From Massilia timonae CCUG 45783 (lineage in GTDB: Bacteria; Pseudomonadota; Gammaproteobacteria; Burkholderiales; Burkholderiaceae_D), in the NCBI RefSeq assembly GCF_000315425.1, contig NZ_JH992922.1, positions 1,403,234-1,467,233 on the forward strand: 64,000 nt of DNA, written 5' to 3'. The translations under genes and the position numbers were made by a program. The notes below the pieces were generated by a model that worked only from the letters and a program-made list of their open reading frames with translations, ran no database searches and had not been told where the DNA came from. Numbering within the stretch: the first letter of the stretch is position 1; every line of letters starts with the position of its first letter. Positions 51,079 through 60,203 of this stretch are shown here, piece by piece.

Positions 51079-51180
51079 GTCGTCCCCGCGAAGGCGGGGA
51101 CCCAAGGTGCTCGCTCAGCCATTTACGCATGCGTTGATGGCTGCGCATAAGACTTGGGTACCCGCCTTCGCGGGTACGAC
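51079..51180. repeat. REP-like inverted repeat element
   Basis: Two 28-bp arms (51079-51106 and 51153-51180) are reverse complements with two compensating differences. Each arm is itself a small hairpin around CCCGCGAAGGCGGG. Between them CAGCCAT and ATGGCTG form an inner pair. This resembles a REP doublet (BIME) of the kind mobilised by REP-associated tyrosine transposases; no transposase gene is in the window. Confidence 0.75.
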
Positions 51181-51273
51181 GGAGCAGGTGGCAATAACTA
51201 ATCTAACGGTCATCCGGCAACACGGCTGACGCGTTATCAACACAGTTTCATCAACGGACAAAGGGTTCCCCTC

Positions 51274-52491
51274 ATGGCTTCCTATTTTTGCCCATGCCCA
51301 CGCGGCATGGAAGCGGCGCTGGCCGAAGAACTGGGCGAGATCGCCCAACTTTCCACCACCTTCAAGGTGCACAACCAGGTGCCGGGCGGCGTGCACTGCT
51401 CGGGCACGATGCAGGACGCCTGGCTGGTCAACCTGCATTCGCGCATCGCCTCGCGCGTGCTGATGCGCATGGGTCAACGCAGCTACAGCAACGAAAACGA
51501 CATCTACGACCTGGTGCTCGAGCAGCCCTGGGAAGACTGGTTCGGCCCCGACCACACGATCCGCGTGGACGTCACCGCCGTCAAGTCGCCGCTCAAGAGC
51601 CTCGAATTCACCACGCTCAAGATCAAGGACGCGATCTGCGACCGCTTCCGCGACCAGTACAACAAGCGTCCCTCGGTCAACACGCGCGAGCCGGACATGC
51701 GCATCGTCGGCTTCCTCGACCAGCGCAACTTCATCATCTACCTCGACACCTCGGGCGAAGCGCTGTTCAAGCGCGGCTGGCGCGAAGAGACGGGCGACGC
51801 GCCGCTGCGCGAAAACCTGGCCGCGGGCCTGCTGCGCGTCTCGGGCTGGAAGCCGGGCGTGCCGCTGTTCGACCCGATGTGCGGCTCGGGCACGATCCTG
51901 GTCGAGGCGGCCCAGATGGTGCAGGGCATCCCGCCCGGCGCGCGCCGCCGCTTCGCCTTCGAACAGTTCGCCGACCACGACCGCCAGGCCTGGGCCGCGA
52001 TGAAGGCCGCGATCAAGCCCAATCCGCTGCCGAGCGAGCCGACCATCTTCGGTTCCGACATCTCGGGCGACATGGTCGCCATGACGCGCCATAACCTGAA
52101 GGTGGCCGGCATCCTGTTCGACGTGCCGCTCAAGCAGATCGAGGCCCAGCACGTGTCGGCGCCGACCGCGCAGCCGGGCATCCTGCTCACCAACCCGCCG
52201 TACGGCGAGCGGATCGGCGTGCGCGGCGACAGCACCGTGCCGCAGGACGAGATGGCGCTGGGCTTCTACTCGGCCTTTTCCACCACGCTCAAGCAGCGCT
52301 TCGCCGGCTGGACCGCTTATCTGTTCACCGCCGATCTTGGCTTGCCCAAGATGCTGCGCCTGAAGGAATCGCGCAAGACGCCGTTCTTCAACGGCGCGCT
52401 CGAATGCCGCCTGTTCCGCTTCGACATGGTGGCCGGTTTCAACCGCCGCGAGGGAGCAACACCGAGCAAAACCGAAACAGGACAGAACTAA
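51274..52491 (+). CDS. THUMP-domain class I SAM-dependent RNA methyltransferase
   Basis: A 405-residue protein similar to the N-terminal methyltransferase half of RlmL (23S rRNA m2G). The N-terminal region holds a ferredoxin-like plus THUMP module (about 1-160, with LVLEQPWEDWFGPDHTIRVD). The methyltransferase domain has the SAM motif LFDPMCGSGTILVEAAQM and the catalytic LTNPPYGERIGVRG. The RlmK half of E. coli RlmKL is absent. The precise rRNA target is inferred only. Confidence 0.9.
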   Translation: MASYFCPCPRGMEAALAEELGEIAQLSTTFKVHNQVPGGVHCSGTMQDAWLVNLHSRIASRVLMRMGQRSYSNENDIYDLVLEQPWEDWFGPDHTIRVDVTAVKSPLKSLEFTTLKIKDAICDRFRDQYNKRPSVNTREPDMRIVGFLDQRNFIIYLDTSGEALFKRGWREETGDAPLRENLAAGLLRVSGWKPGVPLFDPMCGSGTILVEAAQMVQGIPPGARRRFAFEQFADHDRQAWAAMKAAIKPNPLPSEPTIFGSDISGDMVAMTRHNLKVAGILFDVPLKQIEAQHVSAPTAQPGILLTNPPYGERIGVRGDSTVPQDEMALGFYSAFSTTLKQRFAGWTAYLFTADLGLPKMLRLKESRKTPFFNGALECRLFRFDMVAGFNRREGATPSKTETGQN

Positions 52492-52503
52492 ACTGGATTA
52501 ACG

Positions 52504-53793
52504 ATGCTGCCGCCAACCGACCCGCCCGATCTTCCCAAGGACCCCGTCACCCCGGTTCCACTTCCCACTCCCCACAAGATCGCGATGCTGTCGGCCGGCG
52601 GCCTGGCGACCCTGCTGGCGGCCCTGTCGATGCTGGGGCCGTTCTCGATCGACGCCTATCTGCCGGCCTTCCCGCAGATCCAGGCCGAGCTGCGCGCCAC
52701 CCCGCTCGAGGTGCAGCAGACCCTGACCGCGTACATGCTGGCCTTCGCCGGCATGGTGCTGTGGCATGGGGCGCTGTCGGACGCCTTCGGGCGCCGCAAC
52801 GTGATCCTGGTGGCGCTGGTGGTGTTCGCGATCGGCACCTTCGGCTGCGCCTCGGCCTCCTCGGTGCATTACCTGTGGGTGTTCCGCATCATGCAGGGCG
52901 TGTCGGCGGGGGCCGGCGTGGTGGTGGGACGCGCCATCATCCGCGACCTGTATTCCGACACCGCGGCGGCGCGCCTGCTGTCGATGGTGACCATGATCTT
53001 CTCGATCGCGCCGGCCATCGCGCCGGTGGTGGGCGGCTGGATCGTGCTGTGGTTCGACTGGCGCGCGATCTTCCTGGCGCTGTGCATCTACACCGTGCTG
53101 CTCGGCTGGTTCTGCTGGAAGCACCTGCCCGAGACCATCCCCAGCACACAGCGCCAGCCGTTCAACCCGCGCTTCCTGGCCAAGAGCTATGGCGCGATCT
53201 TCAGCTCCTTCCTGTTCCACATGAAGGCCGGCGTGACCGCCCTGAACTTCGGCGGCCTGTTCCTGTACATCGCGGCGGCGCCGGTCATGCTGCCCGAAAG
53301 CCTGGGCCTGGGACCGTCGCAGTTCGCCTGGCTGTTCGTGCCGACCGTGAGCGGGATCTTCCTCGGCTCGCTGATGGCCAACCGCCTGGCCGGCAGGATG
53401 GACTTCGCGCGCCAGATCCGCATCGGCTACTTCTTCATGCTGGGAGCGGTGACCTTCAACGTGACCTACCACGCCTTCCTGCCGCCGGCGCTGCCGTGGA
53501 CGGTGGCGCCGATGTTCTTCTTCACCTTCGGCAGTTCGCTGATCGCGCCCGGCGCGACCCTGCTGGCGCTCGACCTGTTCCCGCACATCCGCGGCACCGT
53601 GGCCTCGTGCCAGTCCTTCGTCTCGACCCTGCTCGGCGCGGTGGTGGCCGGCGCGGTCGCCCCGGCGCTGTCGCACTCGGTGCTGGCGCTGGCCGTCGGC
53701 CAGATGTTCTTCGTGCTGGTCTCGCTGGCGTTCTGGGACACGGCGCGGCGCCACCGGCGAAAATTGCGGGCGCGGGGGCAACACGTTCCCTGA
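52504..53793 (+). CDS. Bcr/CflA family multidrug efflux MFS transporter
   Basis: A 429-residue major-facilitator transporter with 12 predicted helices. The DHA1 family motif A appears as WHGALSDAFGRRNVILVAL after helix 2, and RIMQGVSAGAGVVVGRAIIR in helices 4-5 is characteristic of Bcr/CflA drug exporters. FSIDAYLPAFPQI in helix 1 is also typical. It is 12 bases after the methyltransferase gene and ends with a terminator. The substrate is unknown. Confidence 0.92.
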   Translation: MLPPTDPPDLPKDPVTPVPLPTPHKIAMLSAGGLATLLAALSMLGPFSIDAYLPAFPQIQAELRATPLEVQQTLTAYMLAFAGMVLWHGALSDAFGRRNVILVALVVFAIGTFGCASASSVHYLWVFRIMQGVSAGAGVVVGRAIIRDLYSDTAAARLLSMVTMIFSIAPAIAPVVGGWIVLWFDWRAIFLALCIYTVLLGWFCWKHLPETIPSTQRQPFNPRFLAKSYGAIFSSFLFHMKAGVTALNFGGLFLYIAAAPVMLPESLGLGPSQFAWLFVPTVSGIFLGSLMANRLAGRMDFARQIRIGYFFMLGAVTFNVTYHAFLPPALPWTVAPMFFFTFGSSLIAPGATLLALDLFPHIRGTVASCQSFVSTLLGAVVAGAVAPALSHSVLALAVGQMFFVLVSLAFWDTARRHRRKLRARGQHVP

Positions 53794-53798
53794 GCGTG

Positions 53799-53823
53799 AA
53801 CCCGGCGAACGCCGGGTTTTTTT
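53799..53823 (+). terminator. Intrinsic terminator after Bcr/CflA gene
   Basis: CCCGGC/GCCGGG stem with GAAC loop, extended by AA/TT pairs and followed by a T-run. Confidence 0.88.
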
Positions 53824-53940
53824 GTGCCTGAATTTTACGATTTTTTATGCAACAGTCGTATCGATGCAACAAGCATATGTCTCATTTCACTCTGCCATAC
53901 AGTTAGAGCCTGCCCTCGGCAAGAGTTATTACTGTAACTA

Positions 53941-53969
53941 TTGTTCCTGATCGGAAATGTATATATGCT
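53941..53969 (+). promoter_or_regulatory. Putative sigma-70 promoter for the kinase operon
   Basis: TTGTTC and TATGCT are separated by 17 bases in AT-rich DNA, 69 bases before the HDOD-kinase start. Confidence 0.45.
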
Positions 53970-54037
53970 ACGATACGCGTTTTTACATCTGGAGCAGAGG
54001 GCAAGTTACTCGCCTGTTCCATTGACTGAAGTGCTAG

Positions 54038-56281
54038 ATGTTGTGGCAGGCCTCCCCCAAGGGCAACGCCACCAACCAACCTTCGACAAGTGGCGCCGTG
54101 CTAGAAAACATGCACCAATCCGACCAGGACATCCGCAATCGCTTGCTGATTGCGCGTCTGCCGGCCATGCCGCAGATCCTGGTCAAGCTGATCGAGCATC
54201 TGCAGGCCGACGACCTCGGCATGCCGGAGCTTGCCGCCCTGATCGCGAAGGATGCCGGCATGACCGGCAAGCTGCTGGCGGTCGCCAACAGCTCCGCCTA
54301 CCACCGCCACTCGCGCAGCGCCGACCTCGAACAATCGCTGGTGGCGCTCGGCACCGACATGATCAAGACCCTGGTCATCAGCGATTCGGTGTTCCAGACC
54401 TTCAACAGCTTCCCCCATTCGAACAGCACCGACCTGCGCGCGTTCTGGAAGCATTCGCTCAGCGCGGCGGTGCTGGCGCGCGACGTGGCGCGCGCGCTGG
54501 GTTACGCGCATCCCGAAGAAGCCTACCTGGCCGGCCTGCTGCACAACGTGGGCCGGCTGGCGCTGCTGGCCGCGGCGCCCAAGGAATACGGCTTCAACTT
54601 CACCGCGCGCGATGACGACGACCTGTGCGCGGTCGAGCAGCGCACCCTCCAGATCACCCACACCGAGGCCGGCGCCTGGCTGATCGAGCGCTGGCAGCTC
54701 GATTCCTTCCTGGCCGACGCGGTGCTGTACCACCACGAACCGAGCGAACGGCTCGAGTCCAGCCATCCCCTGATCCGCATCGTGCGCCTGGCGCACGTGC
54801 TGTCCCATCATGCGGACGATGCGACGATGGTGTTGGAAGCCAGCGCGCTGTGCGGCCTCGACGCCGGAGACGCGGCCCAGCTGGTGGAGAAGGCCGCGCG
54901 CCAGGTCGAGCAGGCCGCCGCCCACCTGGGCATCGACCTGGCGGGCGCCGACGACATCCTGAGCCCGCCGGCCTACGCGCCGCCAGCGCCCGTCGATCCG
55001 GTGCAACAGCGCCTGAACGAGGAAGTGCGCAATATGGTGCTGGTGTCCGAAGTCGGCCAGAGCCTGGCGCGCCAGCAGGGCGAGTCCAGCCTGCTGGACG
55101 CGATGACGCGCACCGCGCGCATCCTGTTCGATTTCGACAGCGCCGTGGTGCTGCTCGAGAACCCGACCGGCCAGCTGCTTGCCGGCGCGCCGACCTTCGG
55201 CGCGCAGCGCATCGCCGAGTTCACGCTGCCGCTGGCGAAAGGCGGTCCGGTCGCGCGCAGCGCGCTGGAACGCCGTCCGGCTTTCGTGCAGCGCGCGCGC
55301 CACCACGACCAGCTGGGCCTGGCCGAGGAGCAGCTGCTGCGCATGCTGGGCACCGACAGCCTGGTGGTGGTGCCGCTGGTCGCCGGCCCGCGTTGCCTGG
55401 GCGTGCTGATCGGCGGCGTGCCGGGCTGGCAGCTGCCGCATTGCCAGCGCCGCGAGCGTTTCATGCAGGCCTTCGGCGCGCAGGCCGCCGCGGCGCTGGA
55501 GAACCTGCTGCTCGAGCGCGGCCACGCGCGGCGCCAGCTGGCCAGCGTGGCCGAGGAATTCCGCGACGCCTCGCGCCGCGTGATCCACGAAGTGAACAAT
55601 CCACTGGCGATCATCAAGAACTACCTCAGCGTCCTGGACGGCAAGCTGGCGCGCCAGGAGCCGGTGGGCGGCGAGCTGTCGATCCTGAGCGAAGAGATCG
55701 ACCGCGTCGGCCAGCTGATCGGCAGCCTGGCCGACCAGCGCACGCCGGACGCTGCTCCGCGTCCGCTCGACGCGGCCAAGGTGGTGGACGACGTGCTGCG
55801 CCTGTTCCGCGGCAGCGGCTACGTGCCGGCCACGACCCAGGTCGTGGCGCGCATGGAAGGCGATGGCGCGATCGAGGGCGATCCCGACCTGCTCAAGCAG
55901 ATCCTGGTCAACCTGGTCAAGAACGCGGTCGAAGCCCTGGGCTCGCGCCCGGCGGGGCGCATCGAGATCGTCAACCGCGGCCACGTGAACCGCGAGCGCC
56001 GGGTCTACCTGGAACTCGTCGTCAGCGACAACGGCCCGGGCCTGTCGCGCGAGGTGCTGGCCAACCTGTTCTCTCCGGTCAGGAGCGCCAAGGACGGCCT
56101 CGAGGCCGGCGCCAACCGCGGCCTTGGCCTGTCGATCGTCCACGGCCTGGTCAAGCAGCTGGACGGCCACATCGCCTGCCGCAGCGGCAGCGCCGGCACT
56201 TCCTTTGAAATCCTCCTGCCGGCGTGGTCCGGCGCCGGCGCGGCCCCCGCGCTCCCGGCGCGCGCCCTCGGTTCCGCTTGA
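54038..56281 (+). CDS. HDOD - GAF - histidine kinase hybrid
   Basis: A 747-residue cytoplasmic signalling protein without membrane segments. The HDOD domain (about 30-230) has LPAMPQILVKLIEHL and AYLAGLLHNVGRLALL, the degenerate HD site typical of HDOD. A GAF-like domain (about 330-490) follows. The kinase region has the H-box RRVIHEVNNPLAIIKNYLSV, N-box LVNLVKNAVEAL, and G-boxes DNGPGLS and NRGLGLSIVHGLV. The next gene, a receiver-GGDEF-EAL protein 8 bases downstream, is its likely partner. ATG at 54110 is an alternative start. Confidence 0.9.
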   Translation: MLWQASPKGNATNQPSTSGAVLENMHQSDQDIRNRLLIARLPAMPQILVKLIEHLQADDLGMPELAALIAKDAGMTGKLLAVANSSAYHRHSRSADLEQSLVALGTDMIKTLVISDSVFQTFNSFPHSNSTDLRAFWKHSLSAAVLARDVARALGYAHPEEAYLAGLLHNVGRLALLAAAPKEYGFNFTARDDDDLCAVEQRTLQITHTEAGAWLIERWQLDSFLADAVLYHHEPSERLESSHPLIRIVRLAHVLSHHADDATMVLEASALCGLDAGDAAQLVEKAARQVEQAAAHLGIDLAGADDILSPPAYAPPAPVDPVQQRLNEEVRNMVLVSEVGQSLARQQGESSLLDAMTRTARILFDFDSAVVLLENPTGQLLAGAPTFGAQRIAEFTLPLAKGGPVARSALERRPAFVQRARHHDQLGLAEEQLLRMLGTDSLVVVPLVAGPRCLGVLIGGVPGWQLPHCQRRERFMQAFGAQAAAALENLLLERGHARRQLASVAEEFRDASRRVIHEVNNPLAIIKNYLSVLDGKLARQEPVGGELSILSEEIDRVGQLIGSLADQRTPDAAPRPLDAAKVVDDVLRLFRGSGYVPATTQVVARMEGDGAIEGDPDLLKQILVNLVKNAVEALGSRPAGRIEIVNRGHVNRERRVYLELVVSDNGPGLSREVLANLFSPVRSAKDGLEAGANRGLGLSIVHGLVKQLDGHIACRSGSAGTSFEILLPAWSGAGAAPALPARALGSA

Positions 56282-56289
56282 CCCTCACC

Positions 56290-58509
56290 ATGCACGCGCA
56301 TCCAGTCACCGCCACCATGCTTCCCGGCGAACCCGCTCCCTTCTCCCAGACCCTCGAGACCGACAGCCAGCCACGCCTGCTGCTGGTCGACGACGAGCCA
56401 CGCCTGCTGTCCTCGCTGTACGAACTGCTGCAGGGACGCGGCTACCGCCTGGTCACCGCGCCGTCGGGGACCGAAGCCCTGGCCCAACTGTCCCGCCAGC
56501 ACTTCGACCTCGTCCTGCTCGACCTGCGCCTGCCCGACATCGGCGGCCACGAGATCATGGACTTCATCAACGAGAAGGGCATCGACGCCGACGTCATCGT
56601 GATGAGCGGCGAGATCGGCATCGACGCCGCGATCGGCGCGCTCAAGCGCGGCGCCTACAGCTACCTGCGCAAGCCCTACAGCCGCGAAGAGTTGCTCTCC
56701 ACCGTGAGCAACGCGCTGCAGCGCCGTCGCCTGACCCTTGACAATGCGCGCATCGCGAACCAGCTCGAGAACTCCGAGAAGATGTACCGCTACCTGGTGG
56801 ACTCGTCGCCGGACATCATCTATACCCTGAACCACGAGGGCCGCTTCACCTTCGTGAACGACCGCGCCTACCAGCTGCTCGGCTATACCCGCGAAGAGCT
56901 GATCGGCCAGCACTACTCGATCCTGGTGCACGAGGAAGACCTGGAGCGCGCGCGCTACGTGTTCAACGAGCGCCGCGTCGACGAGCGCGCCTCGCGCAAC
57001 GTCGAGCTGCGCCTGAAGTGCCGCGGCGGCAATGGCCACGACCGCACCTTCAACACCACCCTGATGACGATCTCGCTCAACGCGATCGGCATGCACGTGC
57101 CGGACCAGGAAGTGAAGAAGCTCGAATTCTTCGGCACCTATGGCGTGGCGCGCGACATCACCGACCGCAAGCGCGCCGAAGAGGTCATCTCCTACCAGGC
57201 CTACCACGACATCCTGACCGACCTGCCGAACCGCATCCTGTTCAAGGACCGCCTGGGCCTGGCCGTGATCCAGGCCAAGCGCAAGCAGACCGAGCTCGCG
57301 GTGATGTTCATCGACCTGGACCGCTTCAAGCTGGTGAACGACACGCTGGGCCACGTGAAGGGCGACGAATTGCTGCAGCAGGCGGCCAGCCGCCTGAAGG
57401 AATGCCTGCGCAAGGGCGACACCCTGGCGCGCCAGGGCGGCGACGAGTTCACCATCGTGCTGCCCGAGCTGCGCGATCGCGACGACGCGCGCATGGTGGC
57501 GGATAAATTCCTGGAAGTGCTGCAGGACCCGTTCGACCTGGACGGCCACGAGGTGCACATCTCGGCCTCGATCGGCATCGCGATCTATCCGAAGGATGGC
57601 GAATCGATCGACGAGCTGCTGCGCCACGCCGACATCGCGATGTACCAGGTCAAGGCGCTGGGCAAGAACGGCCACAGCTTCTACCACGACTCGATGCTCG
57701 AAGTGTCGCACCAGAAGATAGCGCTGGAGCAGGCGCTGCGCCGCGCGCTCGAGCACGACGAGCTGGAGATGTTCTACCAGCCGCAGATCGACGCCATGAC
57801 CGGCCGCATCACCGGCGCCGAAGCGCTGATGCGCTGGAACCACCCGACCCGCGGCCGCCTGTCGGCGGGCGAGTTCCTGCCGTTCGCCGAAGAGAACGGC
57901 CTGATGCTGCCGATCTCGGACTGGATGATCGGCGCCCTGTGCCGCGACATGCTGCAGTGGAATGCGATCGGCGGCAGCGAGATCCGCCTGTCGCTGAACC
58001 TGTCGCCGCAATACCTGGACCGCGGCGACTTTTTCGAGAAGATGCGTGGCGCGCTGGCGCGCTACGGCATCTCGCCGCAGCAGATCGAGGTCGAGATCAC
58101 CGAGAACATCTGCATCCGCAATCCGCAGTATGCGATCGAGCAGCTCAACAAGCTGTGCCAGTTGGGCGTGTCGATCGCGATCGACGATTTCGGCACCGGC
58201 TACTCGTCCTTGTCGTACCTGCACCGCTTCCCGATCCACACCGTCAAGATCGACCAGTCCTTCGTCAAGGAGATCCACCAGGAAGACGGCCATTATCCGG
58301 TGATCCTGGCGATCATCTCGATCGCGCGCGGCCTGGGCCTGAACCTGATCGCCGAAGGCGTCGAGACCGAGGAGCAGGCGCGCTACCTGCGCGCCAACGG
58401 CTGCCTGACGATGCAGGGCTACCTGTACTACCGTCCGATTTCGCTGCAGGACTTCATGGCCGCGCTGCGCACCCAGTCGGGCGCCAGCCTGCGCGCGGTG
58501 CAGGCCTGA
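56290..58509 (+). CDS. REC - PAS - GGDEF - EAL response regulator
   Basis: A 739-residue c-di-GMP signalling protein. The receiver domain has LLLVDDEPRLLSSL, phospho-acceptor Asp in FDLVLLDLRLPDIGG and Lys in YLRKPYS. A PAS domain follows (YRYLVDSSPDIIYTLNHEGR, LLGYTREELIGQHY). The cyclase motif is intact (RQGGDEFTIVLPEL), and the EAL domain is also complete (GAEALMRWNHP, EITENICIRN, AIDDFGTGYSSLSYLHRF, AEGVETEEQA). It could make or degrade c-di-GMP; the receiver suggests control by the upstream kinase. Confidence 0.94.
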   Translation: MHAHPVTATMLPGEPAPFSQTLETDSQPRLLLVDDEPRLLSSLYELLQGRGYRLVTAPSGTEALAQLSRQHFDLVLLDLRLPDIGGHEIMDFINEKGIDADVIVMSGEIGIDAAIGALKRGAYSYLRKPYSREELLSTVSNALQRRRLTLDNARIANQLENSEKMYRYLVDSSPDIIYTLNHEGRFTFVNDRAYQLLGYTREELIGQHYSILVHEEDLERARYVFNERRVDERASRNVELRLKCRGGNGHDRTFNTTLMTISLNAIGMHVPDQEVKKLEFFGTYGVARDITDRKRAEEVISYQAYHDILTDLPNRILFKDRLGLAVIQAKRKQTELAVMFIDLDRFKLVNDTLGHVKGDELLQQAASRLKECLRKGDTLARQGGDEFTIVLPELRDRDDARMVADKFLEVLQDPFDLDGHEVHISASIGIAIYPKDGESIDELLRHADIAMYQVKALGKNGHSFYHDSMLEVSHQKIALEQALRRALEHDELEMFYQPQIDAMTGRITGAEALMRWNHPTRGRLSAGEFLPFAEENGLMLPISDWMIGALCRDMLQWNAIGGSEIRLSLNLSPQYLDRGDFFEKMRGALARYGISPQQIEVEITENICIRNPQYAIEQLNKLCQLGVSIAIDDFGTGYSSLSYLHRFPIHTVKIDQSFVKEIHQEDGHYPVILAIISIARGLGLNLIAEGVETEEQARYLRANGCLTMQGYLYYRPISLQDFMAALRTQSGASLRAVQA

Positions 58510-58515
58510 CCGACC

Positions 58516-60099
58516 ATGCTCGACGCCCCGCTGCAATCGAGCGCCACGTCCACTCACAGCGCTGCGCATTCCGCCGAATTCCTCCGTGTGAAAGCGCAGG
58601 CCGAGCGCGGCGTCGCCCAGGCCCAGCACAGCCTGGGCTTCATGTACGTGAGCGGCCAGGGGGTGCCGAAGAGCGACGAGCTGGCGGTGGCCTGGTACCG
58701 GATGGCGGCGGCGGCGGGGCTGGCGCAGGCCCAGTACAACCTCGGCGTGATGTTCCAGAAGGGCCAGGGCGTCGAGCAGGACTTCGGCCAGGCGGCCCAC
58801 TGGTACGGGCGCGCGGCCGACCAGGGTTATGCGCCGGCCCAGTACAACCTGGGCTGGCTGTACGCGAAAGGCCATGGCGTGGCCAGCGACGTGGGCCGGG
58901 CGCTGCACTGGTTCAGCCAGGCGGCGGACCAGGGCGAGCCGGGCGCGCAGCACAACCTGGGCATGATGTTCGAGACCGGCAAGGGCGTGGCCCAGGACCA
59001 GGAAGCGGCGCTGCGCTGGTACCGGCGCGCCGCCGAGCAGGGCTATGTGCGCTCGCAGTACAACCTGGGGCTGCGCTACGAGGCCGGCCAGGGCGTGGCG
59101 CGCGACGTGCGCGAGGCGCTGGCCTGGATGCGCAAGGCGGCGGAGCAGGGCCATGCGCCGGCCCAGTTCAACCTCGGCCTGCGCTACGACAAGGGCCAGG
59201 ACGTCGAGCAGGACAGCCGGCAGGCGATCCTGTGGTACGGCCGCGCCGGCGAGCAGGGGCATGCCAGCTCGCAGTTCAATCTCGCGCTCATTTACGACAC
59301 CGGCCATGGCGTCCCGCGCGACGAAGCGCTGGCCCTGACGTGGTACCGGCGCGCCGCGGAACAAGGCCATGCCGGCGCCCAGAACAGCCTCGGCATGCGC
59401 CATGAACACGGACAGGGTGTGGCGGTCGACGCGGCGCAGGCGGCCGCCTGGTACCGGCGCGCGGCCGAGCAGGGGCTGCCGGCGGCCCAGTACCACCTGG
59501 GACAGTTGCTCGATGCCGGCAACGGGGTTGAGCAGGATCCGGCCCAGGCGACCGACTGGTATCGCAGGGCGGCCGAGCAGGGCCACCTGCGGGCCCAGTT
59601 CGACCTGGGCCTGCGTTTCGAGGCTGGCAACGGCGTCGAGCAGGACAGCGCGCAGGCGCTGGCCTGGTACCGGCGTGCGGCCGGCCAGGATTACGCGCCG
59701 GCCCAGTACATGGTGGGCGCGCTGCTCGACCGGATCGAGACCGGCGACCCGGTCGAGGCGACCGACTGGTTCCACAAGGCGGCCGACCAGAAGCACGCGC
59801 TGGCGCAGTTCGAGCTGGGGCTGCGCTACGACTGCGGCAAGGGCGTGGAGCGCGACTACGAGGCGGCCCATTTCTGGTACCTGTGCGCCGCGCGCCAGGG
59901 TCATGCGCGGGCCCAGTTCAACCTCGGCGTGATGTATGCGGCCGGGCAGGGCGCCCAGCGCGACCTGGTCGAGGCCTATGCCTGGCTGCACCGGGCCGGC
60001 GGCGCCGGCGTGGCGGCGGCCAACGCCTATCTGGCGAAGCTCGCGGGCCGGATGGAGGCGCAACAGTTGTCCCAGGCCGAGCGCCTGGTTGCTGGTTGA
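58516..60099 (+). CDS. Sel1-like tetratricopeptide repeat protein
   Basis: A 527-residue protein made almost wholly of about 13 Sel1-like repeats of 36 residues (consensus A-x-x-W-Y-R-R-A-A-E-Q-G-x-A-x-A-Q-x-x-L-G). The first is near residue 30. There is no signal peptide, so a cytoplasmic scaffold role is likely. It starts 6 bases after the REC-GGDEF-EAL gene and may serve as an interaction partner in the same pathway. The repeat DNA is highly similar between units. MLDAPLQSS is the start. Confidence 0.9.
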   Translation: MLDAPLQSSATSTHSAAHSAEFLRVKAQAERGVAQAQHSLGFMYVSGQGVPKSDELAVAWYRMAAAAGLAQAQYNLGVMFQKGQGVEQDFGQAAHWYGRAADQGYAPAQYNLGWLYAKGHGVASDVGRALHWFSQAADQGEPGAQHNLGMMFETGKGVAQDQEAALRWYRRAAEQGYVRSQYNLGLRYEAGQGVARDVREALAWMRKAAEQGHAPAQFNLGLRYDKGQDVEQDSRQAILWYGRAGEQGHASSQFNLALIYDTGHGVPRDEALALTWYRRAAEQGHAGAQNSLGMRHEHGQGVAVDAAQAAAWYRRAAEQGLPAAQYHLGQLLDAGNGVEQDPAQATDWYRRAAEQGHLRAQFDLGLRFEAGNGVEQDSAQALAWYRRAAGQDYAPAQYMVGALLDRIETGDPVEATDWFHKAADQKHALAQFELGLRYDCGKGVERDYEAAHFWYLCAARQGHARAQFNLGVMYAAGQGAQRDLVEAYAWLHRAGGAGVAAANAYLAKLAGRMEAQQLSQAERLVAG

Positions 60100-60170
60100 T
60101 GCACCGCATTTGAACCGGCAGCACGTGCGCACGGCTGCGCCAGCGCACCGTATGCGTAGGCACGCCGCGT

Positions 60171-60190
60171 TATACTGTATGCCCATACAG
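60171..60190 (+). promoter_or_regulatory. LexA (SOS) box overlapping a -10 element
   Basis: TACTGTATGCCCATACAGCC contains a perfect CTGT-N8-ACAG (60175-60190), the proteobacterial LexA consensus core. A TATACT -10-like element (60171-60176) overlaps its left arm. The box ends 13 bases before the radical SAM ATG. Confidence 0.8.
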
Positions 60191-60203
60191 CCACGCGCGC
60201 GCG

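Noticed and set aside
53941-54615. 224-codon plus-strand frame overlapping the HDOD-kinase start
   Set aside because: The HDOD frame carries clear motifs, while this one turns into Arg-rich shadow translation.
58516-60099. Possible CRISPR or satellite because of periodic DNA similarity
   Set aside because: The period of about 108 bases is coding: it corresponds to the 36-residue Sel1 repeat.
56005-60186. 1393-codon antisense frame over the GGDEF-EAL and Sel1 genes
   Set aside because: It results from high-GC codon bias and the Sel1 repeat; there is no domain, and it crosses two well-supported genes.
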